The position numbers and the translations under genes were made by a program. 64,000 nucleotides of DNA from CAYRTV01 sp964505785 (GTDB lineage Bacteria; Acidobacteriota; Aminicenantia; Aminicenantales; Aminicenantaceae), in the NCBI GenBank assembly GCA_964505785.1, contig CAZDJZ010000011.1, positions 1-64,000 on the forward strand. Direction: 5' to 3'. The notes beneath the pieces were generated by a model. The model was not told the origin of the DNA, did no database searches, and saw only the letters and a list, made by a program, of their open reading frames with translations. Positions 43,268 through 51,755 of the stretch are shown here, piece after piece. Position 1 is the stretch's first letter; every line of letters starts with the position of its first letter.

Positions 43268-44211
43268 AAAAAGAAACTAAATACGCCATTGCGGGGGTAG
43301 CGGTCTTTGCAGTGCTGATAGTTTTGTTGGATGCTCTCTTTATTGTTTCCGAAACCAACCAGGTGATTATTACTCAGTTCGGCGAACCAATAGGAGGAAC
43401 CATATCCGAGCCCGGGCTTCACATTAAGGCGCCCTTTATCCATAAATCCAATTATTTTGAAAAAAGATGGCTGGAATGGGACGGAGCGTCTAACCAGATC
43501 CCGACAAAGGATAAAAAATACATCTGGGTGGATATCTATGCCCGCTGGAGGATTGAAGACCCCTTGGTTTACTTTCAAAGAGTCCACGACGAGAGGGGAG
43601 CGCAATCGCGCTTGGATGATATCATCGACGGCGAGACCCGCAATATTGTAGCCAATTACAACTTAATCGAGCTTGTCAGATCGTCCAACCGCGAATTTGA
43701 ATTATCCGAGGAACTAGTGGCCTTTCTGGAAAGCCGTGAGGAAATTCAGGAAATTTCAACCGGCCGGGTAGAAATCTCCCGGATCATTTTGGAAAATTCT
43801 TCTAAAATCACCAAAGAATACGGAGTTGAACTGAAAGATGTCAAATTCAAGCGGATCAATTACGTGGATGAAGTTCAGCAAAAAGTCTTTGACCGGATGA
43901 TCTCCGAACGTCAAAGAATTGCCGCCCAATACCGTTCTGAAGGCGACGGTAAAAGCGCAGAAATACGGGGGCAGAAAGAACGGGAACTGGAAAATATAAC
44001 CTCGGACGCATACCGCCGGGCCCAGGAGATTAAAGGCGAAGCCGATGCAGCCGCCACTAAAATCTACGCGGAAGCCTACAACCTTGATCCTGAATTCTTC
44101 CAATTTATGAGAACACTTGAAACATACCAGACAACCCTCGCAGAACAAACCTGGCTGCTGCTGAGCACCGATTCGGAATTTCTTAAGTTTCTCAAGCAGA
44201 CTAACCGGTAA
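43264..44211 (+). CDS. hflC: HflC, SPFH-family membrane protein
   Basis: 315 residues: N-terminal membrane helix (AIAGVAVFAVLIVLLDALFIV), then SPFH domain starting VSETNQVIITQFGEP and the long helix with SERQRIAAQYRSEGDGKSAEIRGQ split across the conserved block. Near-canonical HflC, with LDPEFFQFMRTLETYQ near the C-terminus. Translationally coupled to hflK through a 4-base overlap; GAGGAGG within the hflK end serves as its ribosome site. Confidence 0.94.
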   Translation: MKKETKYAIAGVAVFAVLIVLLDALFIVSETNQVIITQFGEPIGGTISEPGLHIKAPFIHKSNYFEKRWLEWDGASNQIPTKDKKYIWVDIYARWRIEDPLVYFQRVHDERGAQSRLDDIIDGETRNIVANYNLIELVRSSNREFELSEELVAFLESREEIQEISTGRVEISRIILENSSKITKEYGVELKDVKFKRINYVDEVQQKVFDRMISERQRIAAQYRSEGDGKSAEIRGQKERELENITSDAYRRAQEIKGEADAAATKIYAEAYNLDPEFFQFMRTLETYQTTLAEQTWLLLSTDSEFLKFLKQTNR

Positions 44212-44253
44212 ACCTTTACTGACTTATTACTTAGCCTGGATTATTCACAGGCC

Positions 44254-44293
44254 GGGCTGCCGCTTACATCCTGAGAAGTGAAGCGGTCAGCCC
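44254..44293. terminator. Hairpin between converging hflC and the PLP gene
   Basis: GGGCTGCCGCTT and AAGCGGTCAGCCC can pair over 12 bases with a single bulge around a loop including ACATCCTGAGA. It lies inside a partial MITE copy that begins TTAGCCTGGATTATTCACAG at 44231. There is no clear T-run, so termination may be weak or Rho-aided; the element may have been adopted as a bidirectional terminator. Confidence 0.45.
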
Positions 44294-44305
44294 GTTCTGC
44301 AGACC

Positions 44306-45379
44306 TTAGGAAGACAGACAGGAGAGGTACTTCATCAGGCCTTGTTTATTTGGAAACAGGGCCGGAGTCCCTCCAGTGTGCCAAAAAACAATCTTATCCT
44401 TGTCTTCAAAATATTCCTTATCAGCTAAATCCAGCAGCCCGGCCATGGCTTTCCCAGTGTAAGCCGGATCAAGAAAAATACCTTCGCTTTCTGCTGTCAA
44501 CCGTATGGCGTCCGTCACCGGCTGATCTAAAATACCGTAGCCTTCTCCAATATAATCATCATTGATATGAAGATCTTCCCGGGAAATATCGATCTCAAGC
44601 TCAAGCGCTGCAAGTGTTGATTGGATTATCCGCCAAATTTCATCTTCATAATCCTCAGGCTTCTCAGAAACGCTGATTCCAATGACTTTAGCTTCGGGAT
44701 ACAAAGCTTTTGCGGACAAGGTTAAGCCGGCTTGGGTTCCGCCTGATCCGGCGGCATGGACAATATAGTCCGGAGTGATGGCATGATTTCTCATCTGTTC
44801 CGACAATTCCAGGAAAGCATCAACATAGCCAAGAACTCCCAGCGGCTTTTCCATGGACCAACCGGGTGATGATCCTCCGATGGGAACCACGTATGGCTGA
44901 TAGCCCCAATCCGTGATTTCCCGGACAAGCTCATCCATGATTCCCCGGATTTCTTCTTCCTGGATGATTTTTCCAGGTTCGGCATCCATAATCCGGACTT
45001 GAGCTCCTAAAATATAATCAAGCAGTAAATTACCATCCGGCCCATCAGGATGATCACAGGTTTGAAACAGCAGAAGGACCGGCTTTATTCCGAACTTCCG
45101 GGCCGCGGCCGCTGTCTGCAGGCACCAATTGGACTGCACACTCGCCCAAGTGACGACGGTATCCGCTTTTTTTGCAAGCATGTCCGGCAGGATATATTCC
45201 AGTTTGCGTGATTTATTTCCGCCGAAGGCCAGCCCTGTGAGATCGTCCCGTTTGATAAATATTCCCGGGCCTTTCAGCAGCCGAGATAAATTATTCAAGC
45301 GGGCAAAAGGGGTCGGCCGGGATATCAAACGTTCAATAGGAAAGAGCCGGAGCCGTGTCCGAAGAACGGCTGCGTCCAT
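44306..45379 (-). CDS. D-cysteine desulfhydrase / ACC-deaminase-like PLP enzyme
   Basis: About 357 residues, fold-type II PLP. GGNKSRKLEYILP has the Schiff-base Lys, followed by WASVQSNWCLQTAAAARKFG and AAGSGGTQAGL for phosphate binding. The family includes D-cysteine desulfhydrase and 1-aminocyclopropane-1-carboxylate deaminase; bacteria of this kind usually have the former, but the substrate is not proven. The ATG at 45379 lies just after the stop of the WD40 gene with GGAGCG upstream; an earlier in-frame ATG (45406) lies inside that gene. Expected product: pyruvate, sulfide and ammonia, again feeding pyruvate metabolism. Confidence 0.82.
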   Translation of the reverse strand: MDAAVLRTRLRLFPIERLISRPTPFARLNNLSRLLKGPGIFIKRDDLTGLAFGGNKSRKLEYILPDMLAKKADTVVTWASVQSNWCLQTAAAARKFGIKPVLLLFQTCDHPDGPDGNLLLDYILGAQVRIMDAEPGKIIQEEEIRGIMDELVREITDWGYQPYVVPIGGSSPGWSMEKPLGVLGYVDAFLELSEQMRNHAITPDYIVHAAGSGGTQAGLTLSAKALYPEAKVIGISVSEKPEDYEDEIWRIIQSTLAALELEIDISREDLHINDDYIGEGYGILDQPVTDAIRLTAESEGIFLDPAYTGKAMAGLLDLADKEYFEDKDKIVFWHTGGTPALFPNKQGLMKYLSCLSS

Positions 45380-45381
45380 GG

Positions 45382-46911
45382 TTAACGCTCCAGATCGACT
45401 CTCCAAATCCTTATGGCACCATCATCCCCTCCCATAGCGACCAGTTGTCCGTCAGGGCTGAAAGCCACAGCCCGGACAGATGAACCGGAAAGATGGTCGA
45501 GCGGCATGATCCTGTTTCCGTTTCCAGCTTTCCAGATAAAGGACCGTCCGTCATTTCCGGATACGACAAAAAAGCCGTCGGAAGAAATGGCGGCGGAATT
45601 GACCGGCATGCCCTGAATGGTCTGAAGCAAATTTCCGTTACCTGCGTTCCAAATCCGGACGGTATTGTCTGCGCTCGCACTCACAAGGCGGCTTCCGTTT
45701 TGGCTGAAGCTGACTTTTTGGATGGCGCGCTTATGTCCGGTCAGGCGATGAACCCGGTTTCCATTGGAAACATTCCAAACGCCCAGCTCGCCGTTGTTTG
45801 CCCCGACCGCAATCAATCTGCCATTTGGATGGAAATCGACGGCATAAACTCCGGCCTGGCCGTGCTGAATAAGCTGCACTTCATTCCCATTGCCGGCATT
45901 CCAGATCCGTACGGTTCCGTCATCGCTGACCGAAGCCACCCGGTTCCCGTCCGGGGAAAAAGCGACACCTAATACTTCATCCGTATGACCGGAAAATGCA
46001 GTTACCTCCGCTCCGGAATTGACCTGCCAAATTCGGGCCGTCCGGTCCCCGCTTCCGGTCACAATCCGGTTGCCGTCCCCTCGGAAATCCACACTGAATA
46101 CATGGGCGGTGTGCCCTTGAATGACTTTGTGCAGATTGCCGCTGGGGATATTCCAGATTCTAACCGTTTTATCACCGCTGGCTGAAGCCAGCTGCTTTCC
46201 ATTCGGACTGAAGGCCAGGTCGTATATACGGCTGGTATGTCCGCTTAGATTTTTCAGCAATTCCTTGTGTTTCTCCTCTTTTTGGGGAACCGCCTGAACT
46301 TTCCTGGATACAATTTTCGCCTCTGTCCAGACCGCCCAGTCATTATCCGGAGAAGACCCAGCCGTAACCTGTAAAATGATTCCTACAGTCTTGCCTGCAT
46401 ATTCGGCCAGGCTGCACTCCTTGCGGTCAATTTTTTCATCATAAACAGCATGGAATCCGCAATCCGTCCTTTCTGCGGGACTTAAGTCCGAAAGCTGGAC
46501 CCTGGCCCTTTTATCTATGGGAAGGCCTGACTTCTGTTCTAAAATAATCGCACTGAATCCAGCTCCGTCAGTTCCTTGTGCCCCCTGTTTGAATCCTCCG
46601 GCAATAACCAGTACTGGATCTTTCTCGGGAATAGTCACGCTTGAAAACAATCCCTGAATATAACCATTGGGTTTCCACTGGGGATGAGTAAACAACACTT
46701 GCGGATATGTCTTTCCGTCTTCTAAAATCACATTGGATTCATAGGTGGCCGTACCCGACGCCATTCCTTCTCTTCCAAAGACCAGAGAGGCGTTATCGGT
46801 ATTCCTCCACCTGGCCTGGGCGGCCAGCTCGATTAAATCAACTTCCTGAGCATAAGCCATGCCCATTGACAATAAAACAATGGCACCAAAAAGCACACAT
46901 GTTTTTTTCAT
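45382..46911 (-). CDS. Secreted seven-bladed WD40 propeller protein with N-terminal jelly-roll-like domain
   Basis: About 509 residues. The ATG at 46911 (GGAGGG upstream) yields a Sec signal peptide, MKKTCVLFGAIVLLSMGMAYAQ, cleaved near AYA-Q. Residues ~25-190 are a beta-rich domain (CSLAEYAGKTVGIILQVTAG and DWAVWTEAKIVSR) resembling carbohydrate-binding jelly-rolls. Residues ~200-509 hold seven WD40 blades, e.g. GHTSRIYDLAFSPNGKQL...DKTVRIWNI, GHTDEVLGVAFSPDGNRV and a last VRAVAFSPDGQLVAMGGDDG; the sixth is the most degenerate. The count of seven suggests a closed propeller. Periplasmic or extracellular scaffold; partner unknown. The next gene starts 3 bases after it. Confidence 0.8.
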   Translation of the reverse strand: MKKTCVLFGAIVLLSMGMAYAQEVDLIELAAQARWRNTDNASLVFGREGMASGTATYESNVILEDGKTYPQVLFTHPQWKPNGYIQGLFSSVTIPEKDPVLVIAGGFKQGAQGTDGAGFSAIILEQKSGLPIDKRARVQLSDLSPAERTDCGFHAVYDEKIDRKECSLAEYAGKTVGIILQVTAGSSPDNDWAVWTEAKIVSRKVQAVPQKEEKHKELLKNLSGHTSRIYDLAFSPNGKQLASASGDKTVRIWNIPSGNLHKVIQGHTAHVFSVDFRGDGNRIVTGSGDRTARIWQVNSGAEVTAFSGHTDEVLGVAFSPDGNRVASVSDDGTVRIWNAGNGNEVQLIQHGQAGVYAVDFHPNGRLIAVGANNGELGVWNVSNGNRVHRLTGHKRAIQKVSFSQNGSRLVSASADNTVRIWNAGNGNLLQTIQGMPVNSAAISSDGFFVVSGNDGRSFIWKAGNGNRIMPLDHLSGSSVRAVAFSPDGQLVAMGGDDGAIRIWRVDLER

Positions 46912-47017
46912 TATAGGATCCCTCCTCATTAGAATTTTCTTTGCAAGGCTGTGTTTTTATTATAAATCTTAACAGGGAGGCTGTCAATTGATTCTGACTC
47001 CGGCTATAAGTCAAAAG

Positions 47018-47026
47018 TGATATAAT
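47018..47026 (+). promoter_or_regulatory. Extended -10 promoter of the tautomerase gene
   Basis: TGATATAAT (47018-47026) is a perfect extended -10 element 43 bases before the tautomerase ATG. No good -35 hexamer is found at the right spacing, as is common for extended -10 promoters. Confidence 0.5.
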
Positions 47027-47069
47027 AACAAGCAAATGCAGGTAAATAATTCGGAGAAGGAGAAAAGCA

Positions 47070-47255
47070 ATGCCCCTGATTCAAATCCATATGCTTGAAG
47101 GCAGGACCAAACAGCAAAAAAGAACTCTTCTGGAATCCGTAACCCGTGCAGTACAGGATTCCCTGGACGTCCCCCTCTCGTCCATCCGTGTTTGGATACA
47201 GGACATTCCGCCGGATGAATTCATGGCGGCAGGGAAACTTAAAAGCAAAAAATAA
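47070..47255 (+). CDS. 4-oxalocrotonate tautomerase family protein
   Basis: 61 residues, the usual length. After removal of Met the catalytic Pro1 is exposed (MPLIQIHMLEGR), and R11 plus the KQKRTLLESVTRAVQ helix and the VWIQDIPPDEFMAAG motif are present. Such enzymes form hexamers that move double bonds or isomerise enol intermediates; the physiological substrate here is unknown. A solitary gene with its own promoter and a strong terminator. GGAGAAGGAG provides the ribosome site. Confidence 0.85.
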   Translation: MPLIQIHMLEGRTKQQKRTLLESVTRAVQDSLDVPLSSIRVWIQDIPPDEFMAAGKLKSKK

Positions 47256-47260
47256 AAAAA

Positions 47261-47286
47261 GGGGATTAATACTGTATTAATCCCCT
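47261..47286. terminator. Strong hairpin terminator after the tautomerase gene
   Basis: GGGGATTAATAC and TATTAATCCCC form an 11-12 bp near-perfect stem with a tiny loop, preceded by a run of A (TAAAAAAA, which is a T-run on the other strand) and followed by TAAAATCTT. Because A-run and stem are in place, it may work in both directions, also ending the converging permease transcript. Confidence 0.75.
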
Positions 47287-47439
47287 AAAATCTTCGTCTA
47301 ATAAAACTTTTGCCGAACCAGGTTTATTTCAAACCCCCGATTCGAATCCATACCCAGTCAAAAGTATTATTGACTAAAGAGCCGACTGCAAAAACATACA
47401 TTTTCTGAGATTGTCAAATTGGTTAAAAAAACTTTCCGT

Positions 47440-48771
47440 TTAGGTTTGCGTCAAAATATAGCGCAGGACAAACAAAACAGAAAAAACATATATGATCCAA
47501 TGAACTTTGCGTCCTTTTCCCGCCACAACCTTGAGCAGGGAAAAGGTGATAAATCCAACCGCGATTCCCTCCGTAATGCTTACTGTCAAAGGCATAATAA
47601 TTATTGTCAAAAACGCCGGCAAAGACTCGGTCACGTCATCCCATTGGATCCGGGTCACACACCGCATCATAAAATAGCCCACAATGATCAGAGCAGGCGC
47701 AATGACGGGATGAAGGGTTACGCCGTTATGGATCACCTCGCCTCCGACCATTTCCGCCAGAGGTGAGAAAAACAGAGCAATGAGAAAGAGACATGCTGTA
47801 AATATGTTAGCCAATCCGGTTTTGGCTCCCTGGGCGATTCCAGTGGAGCTCTCGATATAGCTGGTGACCGTAGACGTTCCCAGCAGGGCGCCGGCTGCTG
47901 TACCCACCGCATCCGAGAACATCGCTTTATCCGTACGCGGAAGGTGCCCTTTTTTTAAAAAACCAGCCTGACTGCTGACTCCTATCAGGGTCCCCATAGT
48001 ATCGAATAAATCCAGAAAAAAGAAGACAAATATGACCGTCAGCAAACCAGTGCTGAGTGCACCGGCTATATCCAGTTTAAACAGCGTGGGAGCCAGGCTC
48101 GGCGGGGCAGAAACAAATCCATGATATTTGACCACTCCCAAAGGAATGCCTGCTAATGCAGTCCCCAGAATTCCCCATAAAATCGCGCCCCTCACTTTCA
48201 GGGCCATCAGCGCAGCAGTCAAAAAAACTCCGGCAATGACTAAAATCACCGGCCGGCTGGTCAAATCGCCCAAACCGACTAAAACGCCCGGCGCATCGAC
48301 CACCAATCCGCCATATTCAAGCCCCACAAGTGATATCAGCAGTCCAATACCAACCGCAATGGCATGTTTGAGCGAGTCCGGCACAGCCGCGACTAACGGC
48401 CCCCAAACACCGAAAACAGAGAGAATGATAAAAATAATTCCCGAGATAAACACCGCACCCAGAGCCGTCGGCCAGGAATACCCCATTGTTCCGCAAACAA
48501 TGACGGCAAAGAATATATTGTGTCCCATAGCCGGAGCCTGGGCAATAGGATAGTTGGCTAAAATACCCATCAAAAAAGTGGCCAGGGCGGATGCGATGCA
48601 GGTCGCGGTCATAACCGCTCCCTTATCCATTCCGGCCGCAGACAGGATGGCGGGCTGGACAAAAATGATATAGGACATGGTCATGAATGTTGTCAGACCG
48701 CCAATGGCCTCTGTTCTGACAGTTGTCCGGTTGTCTTTCAGGTGAAATAAACGTTCCAGCAGAGCGATCAT
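47440..48771 (-). CDS. NCS2-family purine permease (AzgA type)
   Basis: 443 residues with 12-14 hydrophobic segments. AzgA-type features: TTFMTMSYIIFVQPAIL, IAQAPAMGHNIFFAVIV, the FLDLFDTMGTLIGVSSQAG helix and GTSTVTSYIESSTGIAQGAKTGL. It probably imports adenine, guanine or hypoxanthine by proton symport. It follows apt by 6 bases, so import and phosphoribosylation of adenine are co-expressed: adenine taken up is trapped as AMP. Confidence 0.92.
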   Translation of the reverse strand: MIALLERLFHLKDNRTTVRTEAIGGLTTFMTMSYIIFVQPAILSAAGMDKGAVMTATCIASALATFLMGILANYPIAQAPAMGHNIFFAVIVCGTMGYSWPTALGAVFISGIIFIILSVFGVWGPLVAAVPDSLKHAIAVGIGLLISLVGLEYGGLVVDAPGVLVGLGDLTSRPVILVIAGVFLTAALMALKVRGAILWGILGTALAGIPLGVVKYHGFVSAPPSLAPTLFKLDIAGALSTGLLTVIFVFFFLDLFDTMGTLIGVSSQAGFLKKGHLPRTDKAMFSDAVGTAAGALLGTSTVTSYIESSTGIAQGAKTGLANIFTACLFLIALFFSPLAEMVGGEVIHNGVTLHPVIAPALIIVGYFMMRCVTRIQWDDVTESLPAFLTIIIMPLTVSITEGIAVGFITFSLLKVVAGKGRKVHWIIYVFSVLFVLRYILTQT

Positions 48772-48777
48772 AGCGGA

Positions 48778-49314
48778 CTACTCTTCAAATTGAATCAAAG
48801 ACAATACATCCACATCAGGATGGGCCGCTTCGATCGCCTCCTTGCCTTTTAAAAAAGAAAGTTCGACAAGAGCCGCATACCCGACCACATCACCTTCCAG
48901 CTTTTTGACCAGATTGATAGCGGCGATGGATGACGAGCCGGTTGCGATCAAGTCATCGATGATCAGAACCCTTTGTCCGGGTTTGATAGAATCCTTATGG
49001 ATCTCAAAATGTTCCACCGCATATTCATTCGGTGCCCGAACGATCACGGTTTCCCGGGGAAGTTTTCCCTTTTTACGGACAATCGTCATGCCGGTTCTCA
49101 ATTCATACGCCACAGGTGCGCCGAAGATGAATCCCCGGGACTCTATTCCCACTACCCGTTCGGTTTTTTTCCGGCGGGCCCAATCGGTCAGCCGGCTGAC
49201 AACATGGTGAAAGCATTCTCCATCTTCAACCAAAGGAGTAATGTCTTTGAATCCAATTCCCGGCTTGGGAAAATCTTTGACTTCACATATAATTTCTTTA
49301 ACTTTTTTTAGCAT
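48778..49314 (-). CDS. apt: Adenine phosphoribosyltransferase
   Basis: 178 residues from the ATG at 49314 (GGAGG 5 bases upstream; the TTG one codon earlier is not needed). Type I phosphoribosyltransferase with FPKPGIGFKDITPL, GIESRGFIFGAPVAYE and the PRPP loop VLIIDDLIATGSS. Makes AMP from adenine and PRPP. It heads a two-gene purine-salvage operon with the permease. Confidence 0.95.
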   Translation of the reverse strand: MLKKVKEIICEVKDFPKPGIGFKDITPLVEDGECFHHVVSRLTDWARRKKTERVVGIESRGFIFGAPVAYELRTGMTIVRKKGKLPRETVIVRAPNEYAVEHFEIHKDSIKPGQRVLIIDDLIATGSSSIAAINLVKKLEGDVVGYAALVELSFLKGKEAIEAAHPDVDVLSLIQFEE

Positions 49315-49354
49315 CAATTCCTCCAGAACACAAACTAGTTATATTTTTATGGGA

Positions 49355-50404
49355 TTAATCTTTTCCATTCAAGGATTTGGTATAAATGGTGCGGGTAGGG
49401 AACGCAATGGAAATACCGGCGCGGTTAAGGGCCTTGTAGATTTCATCCGTCAACACGAGATGAGTGGAATAGGCATCCAAGTAATTATCAACCCAGGCCC
49501 GCGCAGTAAAATCCAAAGAAAAATCCGCCATTTTTAAGAAATGCACGACCGGTTCGGGATCATCCAGAACTTTATCCGCGGATTTCAACGCTTCCAGAAC
49601 CACCTCCCGGACTTTATCCGTATCCGATCCGTAAACGACGCCGAACTCGATATTGACTCTTAATTTCAAATCCGGGACAGTATAATTTTTAACTTTTGCA
49701 TTTGCCAGAAACCCATTTGGAATATAAATGACCTCATTGTCATATGTCTTTAATTTGGTGCTGCGGAGGCCGACATCCAGAATAACCCCCAATTCGCCTG
49801 ATTCCAATTTGACTTTATCTCCCACCTTAAAGGTTTTATCCAGAACCAGCTGCAGCCCGCCCATGATATTAGCCAAAGAATCCTTGACTGCAAAACTGAT
49901 TGCGATACCGGCAATGCCCGCGGTAGCTAGAAGCGGGCTGATATCGATGCGCCAGGAATCAAAAATAAAAATGACCGCCAATATGCCGGCCACCACTTTA
50001 AGAATTTTTTCAATAAGGGGAATCAATCGGTCATCTGCGGAAGAAGCCGTTTGGACGGCCCACTCATTTTTCCAGTTGTCGGCAAAGTCATTGATCAATC
50101 GAATGATCAAAATCGCTATGATAATAACCAGTACGGTTTCTATGATGCTGTGTATGAAATTGGATTCGAGCTTCACGTTGCTTAATCCGATTTTAAAACC
50201 AACCGCAATTACGACATAGAAAACCATGGAAGATAAATTTTTAACAATCAAATCGTCTATTTTGGTCTTTGTTCTGCGGGTCAAGGGCTTTAAAATGAAC
50301 CGCAGGATCAGCTTGACCACAAAAGCCGCAGCCAAAGCTGCAGCCGCAATTATAATTAAACGCAGGTATAAATTGCTCAGAATATAATCTATGACACCTT
50401 GCAT
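49355..50404 (-). CDS. mscS: MscS-family mechanosensitive channel
   Basis: 349 residues: about four to five hydrophobic helices (the pore helix region IAISFAVKDSLANIMGGLQLVLDKTFKVGDKV), followed by the beta domain (LESGELGVILDVGLRSTKLKTYDNEVIYIPN) and the mixed alpha-beta C-terminal domain. An osmotic safety valve. AAGGAG upstream of the ATG. It is independent of the apt operon (separated by 41 bases and its own ribosome site). Confidence 0.9.
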   Translation of the reverse strand: MQGVIDYILSNLYLRLIIIAAAALAAAFVVKLILRFILKPLTRRTKTKIDDLIVKNLSSMVFYVVIAVGFKIGLSNVKLESNFIHSIIETVLVIIIAILIIRLINDFADNWKNEWAVQTASSADDRLIPLIEKILKVVAGILAVIFIFDSWRIDISPLLATAGIAGIAISFAVKDSLANIMGGLQLVLDKTFKVGDKVKLESGELGVILDVGLRSTKLKTYDNEVIYIPNGFLANAKVKNYTVPDLKLRVNIEFGVVYGSDTDKVREVVLEALKSADKVLDDPEPVVHFLKMADFSLDFTARAWVDNYLDAYSTHLVLTDEIYKALNRAGISIAFPTRTIYTKSLNGKD

Positions 50405-50523
50405 AGCGAAACTCCTTAGGGCTTATTAAAAAAGCATCAGCCTGAGGACTCCAGCGGCCCCTGGGCTCTTTAGATTTATACTGAATATGAAAGGCAATTG
50501 CAATGATTCTGCGGCAACTTTTA

Positions 50524-51153
50524 CTATGCCGGAGGAAGAATTTTGGCCAGCCTGCGCGCAGCGGATTTGATATCGGCCTCTCCCAAAACCGCTGAAACCA
50601 CAGCTATCCCATCAGCCCCGGCATCAAAGATCTGGGGAACATTACCGGAATGGATGCCGCCGATGGCTAAAACCGGAATATTCGCTTCATTGCACAGCCG
50701 TTTCAGGCCGGCCGCACCAAGAACCGGAAGGGATGTGTGTTTGGTTCCGGTCGGGAAAACCGGTCCGGCCCCTAGGTAATCCGCCCCGTTCCCAGCCGCC
50801 TCACGGACTTCTTCAGCGGTATTGACGGAAACTCCGATCAAGGCAGATTCCCCCAAAATCCGCCGGGCGGCGGAAACCGGAAGATCATTTTGTCCAAGAT
50901 GAACGCCTTGACATCTACAGGCTGCCGCCACATCCACCCGGTCGTTGATAATCAGGGGAATGTTTTTTGGATTAAGGAAACCGGCCAGTTTATCGGCCAT
51001 GCAAAAAAACGGGCCTCCATCCAGATGCTTAGCCCGCAGCTGAACACAAGTCACTCCGCCTTCCACTGCCTCTAAAACCAGTGAAACCAAATCCCTGTCC
51101 ATGGCGGCATCCACATCCGCTACGAAGCACAATCGCCAATCTATTTTATTCAT
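50524..51153 (-). CDS. thiE: Thiamine-phosphate synthase
   Basis: A 209-residue TIM barrel joining the thiazole and pyrimidine halves of thiamine. Signatures: VTCVQLRAKHLDG, LIINDRVDVAAACRCQGVHLGQNDLP, GADYLGAGPVFPTGTKH and IPVLAIGGIHSGNV. AGAGG precedes the ATG. The upstream region (51154-51316) consists of repeats, and I see no TPP riboswitch. Confidence 0.94.
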   Translation of the reverse strand: MNKIDWRLCFVADVDAAMDRDLVSLVLEAVEGGVTCVQLRAKHLDGGPFFCMADKLAGFLNPKNIPLIINDRVDVAAACRCQGVHLGQNDLPVSAARRILGESALIGVSVNTAEEVREAAGNGADYLGAGPVFPTGTKHTSLPVLGAAGLKRLCNEANIPVLAIGGIHSGNVPQIFDAGADGIAVVSAVLGEADIKSAARRLAKILPPA

Positions 51154-51166
51154 GAAACCTCTTTAG

Positions 51167-51220
51167 AGTAAAAAGTGAAAAGTTATCTTATTAAATCAAA
51201 AATCAAAAATCAAAAAAACA
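51167..51220. repeat. Simple dispersed repeat (AGTGAAAAGTTATC + AAATCAAAA units)
   Basis: taaaaagtgaaaagttatc followed by ttattaaatcaaaaatcaaa. The same string occurs inverted at about 58345-58405 and in part at 62505-62545, so it is a third interspersed family rather than chance low complexity. Confidence 0.6.
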
Positions 51221-51316
51221 ACCAAAGTCGTTTTTGGACCGAACAGACCGAATAGACTTAAATAACGCAAAGAATGCAATAAACGCGAGCGAAGCGAGCT
51301 GCAAACCCTATAGTTT

Positions 51317-51748
51317 CTATGAATGCGGGTTGACGTTCTCAATAATGATCCTGCGGCTTTCATCTTCACAAACTTTGATTACAATACGAATATGTTTATT
51401 CTGGACAGGGTACTTTTCCGCCCATTCAATAAGCATAATCCCTTCTCCGATAAAATCTTCCCATCCCAAGTCCTCAATTTCCTCCCGGGTGTTCAACCGG
51501 TAAAAATCCAGATGGTAAACCGGGACCCTCGCCTGATACACATTCATGAGAGTAAAAGAGGGGCTGCAAACCTGGTTGACGTTCTTAAGACCCAATCCTG
51601 CGGCCACTCCTTTTGCAAAAACGGTTTTCCCGGCCCCCAATTCTCCGGATAAACAAATTATTTCATCCCCTTCCAGGAAAGCCCCAAATCTTCTGGCGAT
51701 TTCAAATGTATTCTTTTCGGAATGAGACAGATACTCTTTTTTGCTCAT
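51317..51748 (-). CDS. tsaE: tRNA threonylcarbamoyladenosine biosynthesis protein TsaE
   Basis: A 143-residue P-loop ATPase, Walker A GELGAGKTVFAKG, followed by CSPSFTLMNVYQARVPVYHLDFYR and an EEIEDLGWEDFIGEGIMLIEWAEKY block, all typical of TsaE. It acts with TsaB and TsaD in t6A37 tRNA modification and starts 7 bases after the NAD(P)HX repair gene stops, a common linkage. Confidence 0.95.
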   Translation of the reverse strand: MSKKEYLSHSEKNTFEIARRFGAFLEGDEIICLSGELGAGKTVFAKGVAAGLGLKNVNQVCSPSFTLMNVYQARVPVYHLDFYRLNTREEIEDLGWEDFIGEGIMLIEWAEKYPVQNKHIRIVIKVCEDESRRIIIENVNPHS

Positions 51749-51755
51749 AGCCCGC

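Noticed and set aside
47325..47365. tRNA-like T-arm (gattcgaatcc) downstream of the tautomerase gene
   Set aside because: The flanking bases do not pair and no acceptor or anticodon arm can be built.
51154..51316. TPP riboswitch in front of thiE
   Set aside because: The sequence there is repeat DNA, and I see neither the CTGAGA nor the ACCTGATC-type core.
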